Shown: in pieces, positions 58,106 through 64,000 of the stretch
How positions within the stretch are numbered: position 1 is the stretch's first letter
Layout of the letters: every line of letters begins with the position of its first letter
Assembly: GCA_019925795.1 (NCBI GenBank)
Contig: CM034311.1
Location: 20,768,231 to 20,832,230 of the forward strand
DNA from: Dendrobium chrysotoxum
Lineage: Eukaryota; Streptophyta; Magnoliopsida; Asparagales; Orchidaceae
Length of the DNA stretch: 64,000 bases
Direction of reading: 5' to 3'
Notes under the pieces: generated by a model
Told to the model about the DNA's origin: nothing
The model's input: only the letters and a program-made list of their open reading frames with translations
The model's database searches: none
Program-made: the position numbers and the translations under genes

Positions 58106-60134
58106 GAAAATTAGGGCACTTTTTGAGGCCTCCTATTTAAGCTCTCTTCATTGCTGATGATTAAGTTTTTTGCTGTTGTTCTAACTTGAGAGAGCTTAGA
58201 GAAGAAGGAGAGTTTGGGAGAGAGAGAAAGGATCTTGTGAGGGGGAGTTTGTGATGGGATTCACAAAAGTTGCTCCAAGCAAGGATTCAATCGTCTTCTT
58301 CTTTCTTCGTCCTTAGTTCCTTGGTAGCTCTGGGGAGACGCTCATCAGCATCAGATCCAGGTTCTCTGCCTACTCTAAGAGGGAGTAAAAGGATTCCGTG
58401 GTTCTCTGCCAACTCCATGTGGGAGTAAAAGGATTATGGGTTCTCTGCCTTCACCAAGAGGGTGAAAAAGAATTCAAGGTTCTTTGCCTTATCGAGTTGG
58501 TGGAAATATTTGGTAAGGGCTTCTCCACCTTGTTGTGGGGGCAAAAGAAAAGACACTAACTGATTAGTATAATACCTAGAACGGGAGCTTCTGGGGAGTA
58601 GATGTAAGTCAGATTTGACCGAACCACTATAAAATTTTGTGTGCACTTTCTTATTACTTTCTCCGCATTTTATTTCTGCACTTTTGTTTGATTTATTCTG
58701 TGGTTGAAATCTTTGATTTTAATATATACTTCCGCTTCAGATTATTTAGTTCTTAAAATATTAAAAAAGACAAAAAGATTTTTTATTTTTGCTTAAGAAT
58801 TTTTAAAAACACCAATTCACCCCCCCTCTTGGTTAGCCTCGGGCTAATTCTATAGGGTTTAACCACCCTCTTGAACTTTCAACTGTTAGTAGGTGTAAGC
58901 ATTCATCATATGTTGTACTGTATATGCCTACAGGGAGTATTATCATTTGCAAGTGAGTCTAGTATGTTCATTTGCATGTGAATATTGACTATTGGATGAG
59001 CCGTGCTCATCGCCGATTTCTTTATACGTTTTGGCCTCCATTGCTTGCGAGGTTTAATGCATTTGACTGTATGTTGATATTGGCTACGAGGTGTCGCATT
59101 TGTTGAGCGCCTTCTACATTTTGTTCATGAATACCATTACATTCAATGCAATCATCTTGCCTCCCATTATAGCCTGCGAGCGAGGTTGTGTTTATTAAAA
59201 ATCTCTCTTCCCACACAAATGAATTATTGTATTTATGCAAATATTATGTTTGTGTTCATAATCATATGCGAGCAATTGTATTTCTGTGTGCTTATTATTC
59301 TTTACATGCCACGAGTCCTCTGTTTGTTCATTGGCATTCTTTTGGATGACTATGATTATTAGTTAGCATTTGCATTTCATTTATGATGTGCATTTTTTTA
59401 AATTAATGTCCAATTCCCTGATGTTCAGTTCAAGTCTGTTCCCCTGCTATTGTTCAAATTTAATCTCATGTCATTCGTTTAAGTTTTATGTGTCTTCAAT
59501 TTGAATTTCGAAAGCCTCCCAACGTATCCCCCATTTAGAAGAAATTTTAGGAGTCTTACTATCACAACTCAACCCGATATGACCTGATATCACACAGCTC
59601 ATACCGTGTCAGATTGTGACAAGACTGACCCCAAGATCTGGTTGGAGAAATACTAAAATAAAATTTTTAATTTATATACTACACAGAGCCACTACTGAAT
59701 GCAATATAAAGGGAAAGACTACTGAATCTCAATATGATTTTCTATATATCATCTAAAAATATATAATCTGAAGGTTATCTACAACAGTGGTTGGCAACAA
59801 AGAGAATAACAAAATAAAAGTCAAGCCTGCAAAAATCAAAACTAACCAAAACATACATACAACACAGATTGGAGCCTGTTATCCAAACTACTCAGCTCGC
59901 TCCTTACCCTTTCCCAGGCCTGAAAACATATACAAAAGTATGGATGAGCTAACACGGCTCAGTAGGCTATCGCAGCCTAAAATAAAAATCAATAACTAAA
60001 CCAAAAGAACTTGAATCATATACTGACATTTCAAACAATTAAACAAATACTGAAATTAACTAAATTATAAGCAAACACTTCATAATTATTATCAGAATAG
60101 CTCTTAAGCCCAAATTTTCATACATCTTTGTTAC

Positions 60135-60372
60135 CAAAATCTCACCTCGGAACCCACTGGCACCGGCATAACAGAATCTCATCTCAGTCGCTCACTAATG
60201 CCGGCATCACAACACTTCGGTAATAGAATCTCATCTCGGTTGCCCACTGGCGTCGGCATCACAATACTTCGGTTACAAAATTTCACCTAGATCGCTCTTT
60301 CGCGCCGGCATCACAACACTTTAGTAATAGAATCCAATCTCGATCGCCCGCTGGCACTGGCATCACATCACA
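60135..60372 (+). repeat. Minisatellite in element W
   Basis: Four units of about 55-60 bp around AGAATCTCATCTCGGTTGCC, CACTGGCGCCGGCATCACAA and CACTTCGGTAAT, ending in a (CATCA)n run at 60359-60380. Confidence 0.85.
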
Positions 60373-61143
60373 TCACATCACATTCCTTTCATATTTTTAA
60401 TGCACTTCATTAATTAAAACATAATTGGACAGAATTTAAAAATTGTAAAAATGTCCTAACGGTAGACAACAGAAATACTGAGCAAAAATTCACAATTTCA
60501 AAACATTATCAAATTATCATAGATTATGTAAAACATCATTCTAAAGCTTTAGTTGAACTAAAGAACTATTTTTATACATTAAAAAAAATTTCTGAGTAGG
60601 CAAAAATTGCTGTTTTTTCAAAATTACCCAGTAAAAAATTTTTAGAATATACTCAAAATGTTCATAATCTCACTCTTTATAACATATAAAAAGTTACACA
60701 GTAAAAGTTTTACCAAAACAAAGTAATCCTCATTTTTCGGTTACGAAAATACAAATTTGATCAAAAAAATATCAAAATATTAAAAACTAAAATAGGCAAA
60801 ACGTAATGTACTTTGAGACGAGCAAATCTTCCAACTGGGCCGACGAATAAAAATTGCTTATGGCTGCCAAAACCTAGCTTCCTTCCTTCTCTTTCCACTC
60901 TTTCTTCACAACTTTCCCAAACCCTTCTCTGTTAACTTTAAAAAATCTATAATGATTTTAGATTTTTATATAAAATGATAATATAATAATTTTATTATAA
61001 TAAAATTTTCAATATAAAATTAATATAAATTCTTTTAGGGCTTCCAAAAATTTATATAAAAATATTCATAAAATAATTTATTTTATTTAAAAAATTCTGA
61101 TGAAATCGGTTTATAAAATAGACACCTGACGGTCCAAAAATAC

Positions 61144-61769
61144 TAGGGGTGTCAACATTTGACACGATCAAAAAATTCCGGGTTAGGGTTAACACGTTTG
61201 AGAAATGGGTCGGATTCGGGATTCCGACCCGTTTATAAAATCGGGTCATGTTCGAGTTGACCCAGAAACCTAAAACCAACCAGGGTTGACCCAGGAATAT
61301 TGCGCTCATCGGCGTCATCCCGTGACCGCATCTGGTCGAGTCATCTCGTGGCGTCATCCCGTAGCCGCCAAACCCATACTGTCGGCTGTCGCTGTGCAAC
61401 AGGCTCGCAGCTGGCTTCACCGCTGCGTATGGTCGAGTCTCGACGACTCGACATTGTCCAGTCCCTCTGCCGCCAGAGTCCAGACCCATTTTGACGTCGT
61501 CCCGTCTTGTAGCGCGTGCGAATGCGCATCCAGTCTGGTAGAGTCGTCCCGTCGTCCGGTCACCTGGGTCCTGTAGCACGCACGAATGCGCGTGAGACCT
61601 AACCTGCGCGAGTCGGGTCGGGTCAATCCTGTAACCCACACGGGATGGGTCTGGGTTGACAATCCTGACCCGTTTTCAAAACCGAGTTGGGTTAGGGTCA
61701 ACCAGTTTAAACCAGGGTCAACTCAAGTTGGACTCAAACTCAACCGATCAACACGTTTTGACACCCCTA
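61144..61769. mobile_element. Foldback element, unit 1 (possible hAT-like MITE)
   Basis: Ends TAGGGGTGTCAACA and TTTTGACACCCCTA are inverted. Inside each end are GGGTTAGGGTTAACACG, TTCGGGATTCCGACCCG, GTTGACCCAG and their complements (GGGTTAGGGTCAACC, TGGGTTGACAATCCTGACCC). The TAGGGGTGTCAA terminus is common in plant hAT-type MITEs, but no clean 8-bp target duplication remains. GC-rich core of about 350 bp. Confidence 0.5.
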
Positions 61770-62594
61770 CAAAACCTTCACTTATACCGACAGGTGCCAA
61801 TCTTAAAAAATTTCACCAACAACCAAAACTAATAAAAAATTTAGTGACATTAAAGCACCATAATAGATATGTTGCTTTAAAAAGTTCTAACGGTAGACAA
61901 CAAAAATACTACTAAGCAAAAATTCACAATTTCAAAACATTACCAAATTATCATAGATTATGTAAAACATCATTCTAAAGCTTTAATTGAACTAAAGCAC
62001 TATTTTTATATATCAAAATAAATTTCTGAGTAAGCAAAAATTACTATTTTTTTAAAATCACTGGGCAAAAAATTTTTAGAATATACTCAAAATGTTCATA
62101 ATCTCACTCTATAACATATAAAAAGTTACGCGGTAAAAATTTTACCAAAACAAAGTTATCCTCATTTTTCGGTTACAGAAATACAAATTTGATCAAAAAA
62201 ATATCAAATTATTGAAAAGTGAAATAGGCAAAATGTAATCTACCTCGAGACGAGCAAATATCCCAATTGGGTCAACGGACAAAAATTGCTTACGGCTACC
62301 AAAACCTAGCTTCCTTCTCTTTCTTCTGAATTTTTCCAAACCCTTCTCTATTAACGAAAATCAGACAAAAAATGGGATTTATGGCATTTAAAAAAATCTA
62401 TAATGGTTTTAGATTTTTATATAAAATAATAATATTATAATATTATTATAATAAAATTTTCAATATAAAATTAATATAAATTCTTTAAGCGCTTCAAAAA
62501 ATTTATACAAAAATATTTATAAAATAACTTATTTTATTTAAAAAATTCTGATGAAATCGATTTGCATAACGGACACCTGACGGTCCCGAAATCC

Positions 62595-63224
62595 TATGGG
62601 TGTCAATATTTGACACGACCCAAAAATTTCGGGTTAGGGTTAACCTGTTTGAGAAACGGGTCGAGTTCGGAATTCTGACCCGTTTGTAAAATCGGGTTGT
62701 GTTTGAGTTGACCCAGAAACCGGAAACAAACCCGGCTTGACCCAGGAATATCGCGCTCATCGACGTCGTCCCGTGACCGCATCTGGTCGAGTTGTCTCGT
62801 GGCATCATCAGGTGGCCGCTAGACCCGCACTATCGGCTCCGTTGTGCCGCAAACCCGCATTAGGATTCACCGCTGCGTCTGGTCAAGTCGTTGACGACTC
62901 GACGTCGTCCAGTCCATGTGCTGCTAGTCCAAACCTGTTTCGACATCAACCCGTCCTGTAGCGTGCGCGCATGCGCATCCAGTTTGGTCGAGTCGTCCCG
63001 TCATTAACGTCGCCGGTCGCCTGGGCCTGTAGCACGCAAATGAGCGTAAAACCTATCCTGTGCGTGTCGGGTCGAGTCAATCCTGTAACCCGCACGGGAT
63101 GGGTCTAGGTTGACAATCCTGACCCATTTTTTCAAAATCGGGTCGGGTTAGGGTCAACCCGTTTGAACCAGGGTCAACTCGGGTTGGACTCAAACCCAAC
63201 CCGTCACATGTTTTGACACCCCTA
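62595..63224. mobile_element. Foldback element, unit 2
   Basis: The copy of the 61144-61769 element in the second tandem unit, with ends TATGGGTGTCAATA and TTTTGACACCCCTA and the same GGGTTGACCC-type arms. Its presence at the same place in both units shows it was there before the tandem duplication. Confidence 0.5.
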
Positions 63225-63444
63225 CAAAACCCCACTCGTAAGGATATGTGCCAATTTCTTAAAAAATTTCACCAGCACCCAAAATTTATAAAAATTTTAG
63301 TGACACTAAAGCACCATAATAGATATGTTATAACAAAGATGGTTTATGATTTGGAGTTATAATGACTCATGAATAAATTATTGACTTTTGTATGTAAAAG
63401 TGTATTTTTCAAAATTTTGAGTTATAACACTTAAACCTGCCCAT

Positions 63445-63700
63445 CACGTCAGAGAAAGACGTGCATGGTCGGTGTCGGGAGACATCGCGGCCGTAGTCTT
63501 CAATCCCACCATGCCAGAGAAAGGCATACATGGGTCTTCAGGGGTAGCTATTTGAAAATGCAATTTTTCCCCGCAGGCACCGAGGCACGTATACGGGTAC
63601 TTAAATTTTATCCCGCCACACTAAGAAACACGCGCACAAGGCTTACCCGCCTTGCCGCAAGAGACACACCGAGTTCCCTCCCACCACTCTAGAGAAACAC
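63445..63700 (+). repeat. Stem-loop row of X copy B
   Basis: Counterpart of 7393-7697. CACGTC-AGAGAAA-GACGTG (63445-63463) and ATGCC-AGAGAA-AGGCAT (63511-63526, within CCCACC...CATGGG) keep perfect stems with different bases from copy A. Two further positions (CACACTAAGAAACACGCG, CACTCTAGAGAAACACAT) have lost most pairing. Confidence 0.65.
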
Positions 63701-63915
63701 ATACATAGGTGGTCCCCTGGTACACTGCGAGCGTCAAAAACAGGATCTTGGTAGTTTTTGTGTTTAGAAATCATTATATCTCAGCAAAGGGGATCGACGA
63801 CGGTGGTGTGATGTCGATGGTAAAAAATGCGCACAGAGATCGAGGAACATAATTTTCCTTTTCTCTCTTTTTTTGTATTTTTCTTCTTCCTCCTCACATG
63901 AATTTTTTTCTTTAG

Positions 63916-63917
<2 letters not shown>

Positions 63918-63953
<36 letters not shown>

Positions 63954-63962
63954 AGAGAGAGA
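63918..63962. repeat. (TA)n(GA)n microsatellite
   Basis: A TA run then an AG run near the end of X copy B; copy A has a TA run at the equivalent place (7909-7924). Confidence 0.9.
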
Positions 63963-64000
63963 TGGGTGCTTTAGAGATAAAGAGAGATGGCTGTTGGAAG

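Larger units (their letters stand above)
53958..58886 (+). mobile_element. SIRE-like Ty1/copia solo LTR, split by RTE copy C
   Basis: The LTR runs 53963-54186 plus 57373-58881 (about 1.73 kb without the RTE). It starts TATTGTAAATCTGGGCCC, close to the TGTT-type start of plant SIRE LTRs with one terminal change. It contains CAGTGATTTTGATGATAACA, and ends with AACACCAATTCACCCCCCCT then GAACTTTCA, both familiar from SIRE/Opie-type LTRs. A perfect 5-bp target duplication ACTGT (53958-53962 and 58882-58886) flanks the unit. No gag or pol is present, so it is a solo LTR sitting in X copy B. Confidence 0.78.
60455..63331 (+). repeat. 1.43-kb direct tandem duplication in element W
   Basis: Unit 1 is about 60460-61885 and unit 2 about 61890-63331. 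Both start ACGGTAGACAACA-AAATACT, run through CATCATTCTAAAGCTTTA, CATTTTTCGGTTAC and CTAGCTTCCTTC, include the GGGTTGACCC-rich foldback, and end in AAAGCACCATAATAGATATG. The units differ by scattered point changes and small indels, so the duplication is not recent. The frames 61052-61701 and 62503-62808 fall in the GC-rich part and are not conserved as proteins. Confidence 0.9.
59555..63434 (+). mobile_element. Element W: LTR-like 3.87-kb insertion in X copy B
   Basis: The unit 59560-63429 begins TATCACAACTC and ends GAGTTATAACA, so its ends form an imperfect inverted pair (8 of 11), compatible with an ancestral TG...CA LTR. The flanking bases CTTAC (59555-59559) and CTTAA (63430-63434) match at 4 of 5, a possible decayed target duplication. 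X copy B is continuous when it is removed. No gag or pol frame is present. Inside are a 4-unit minisatellite, a 1.43-kb tandem duplication and two foldback repeats. Confidence 0.5.
51893..63960 (+). repeat. Family X, copy B, in three pieces
   Basis: Pieces 51893-53962, 58887-59559 and 63430-about 63950 align in order with copy A (3385-5450, about 6650-7350 and 7385-7925). The gaps are filled by the SIRE-like solo LTR (53963-58881) and element W (59560-63429), each with its own target duplication. So this is one X element opened by two later insertions. Copy B has one T1 unit where copy A has three. Confidence 0.7.

Noticed and set aside
61052..61701. Long minus-strand frames (195 and 94 codons)
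   Set aside because: They lie in the GC-rich foldback of element W; the second tandem unit does not keep the frame, so no protein is conserved.

Overview
This is 64 kb of a plant nuclear genome, almost certainly an angiosperm, and almost all of it is transposable-element sequence. The plant signals are RTE-type LINEs with (TTG)n tails, Ty3/gypsy relics, a SIRE-like Ty1/copia LTR, CACTA, hAT and Tourist-like DNA elements, an F-box/DUF295 gene family, the 3' half of an NF-YA transcription-factor gene with a miR169-type site, and a small chloroplast-outer-envelope (OEP7-like) protein gene. A monocot is plausible but cannot be proved from this window. There are no bacterial features, CRISPR arrays, tRNA or rRNA genes that I can see.

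Layout. 0-3.4 kb: a short tail of element W, a complete non-autonomous CACTA element (448-944, TTC target duplication) and AT-rich filler. 3.4-8.9 kb: a long non-coding repeat (family X) with tandem repeats, a TCAAGTTC-rich tract and a row of stem-loops. 9-16.2 kb: a 5'-truncated RTE LINE (A) with a 16-bp target duplication, holding a 3.17-kb hAT element with an 8-bp target duplication and a decayed transposase. 16.26-25.16 kb: a large inverted duplication with arms of about 4.6 and 4.3 kb and a 22-bp spacer; each arm carries an F-box/DUF295 pseudogene and a Ty3/gypsy LTR-PBS-gag fragment. 25.2-26.4 kb: a third F-box fragment, a gypsy protease fragment and a third LTR fragment. 27.7 kb: the OEP7-like gene. 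28-42.4 kb: AT-rich DNA with Tourist-like MITEs, an L1 reverse-transcriptase relic and a chromovirus integrase relic. 42.5-47.0 kb: a near full-length RTE copy (B, minus strand) broken by a 1,050-bp solo LTR and an L1 RNase H fragment. 47.5-51.3 kb: short RTE copies D and E on both sides of the NF-YA 3' exons. 51.9-64 kb: a second copy of X, split by a SIRE-like solo LTR (itself holding the best RTE copy, C, at 54187-57353) and by a 3.87-kb LTR-like element W with an internal 1.43-kb tandem duplication.

The only credible host coding sequences are the OEP7-like gene and the NF-YA 3' exons; the F-box genes are broken. The target-site duplications let the nesting order be read directly. The points most worth a second look are the imperfect palindrome (a possible hairpin-RNA source), a stop codon at the same place in two RTE copies, and family X stem-loops that keep pairing while the sequence changes. 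I did not find a clearly new functional system.
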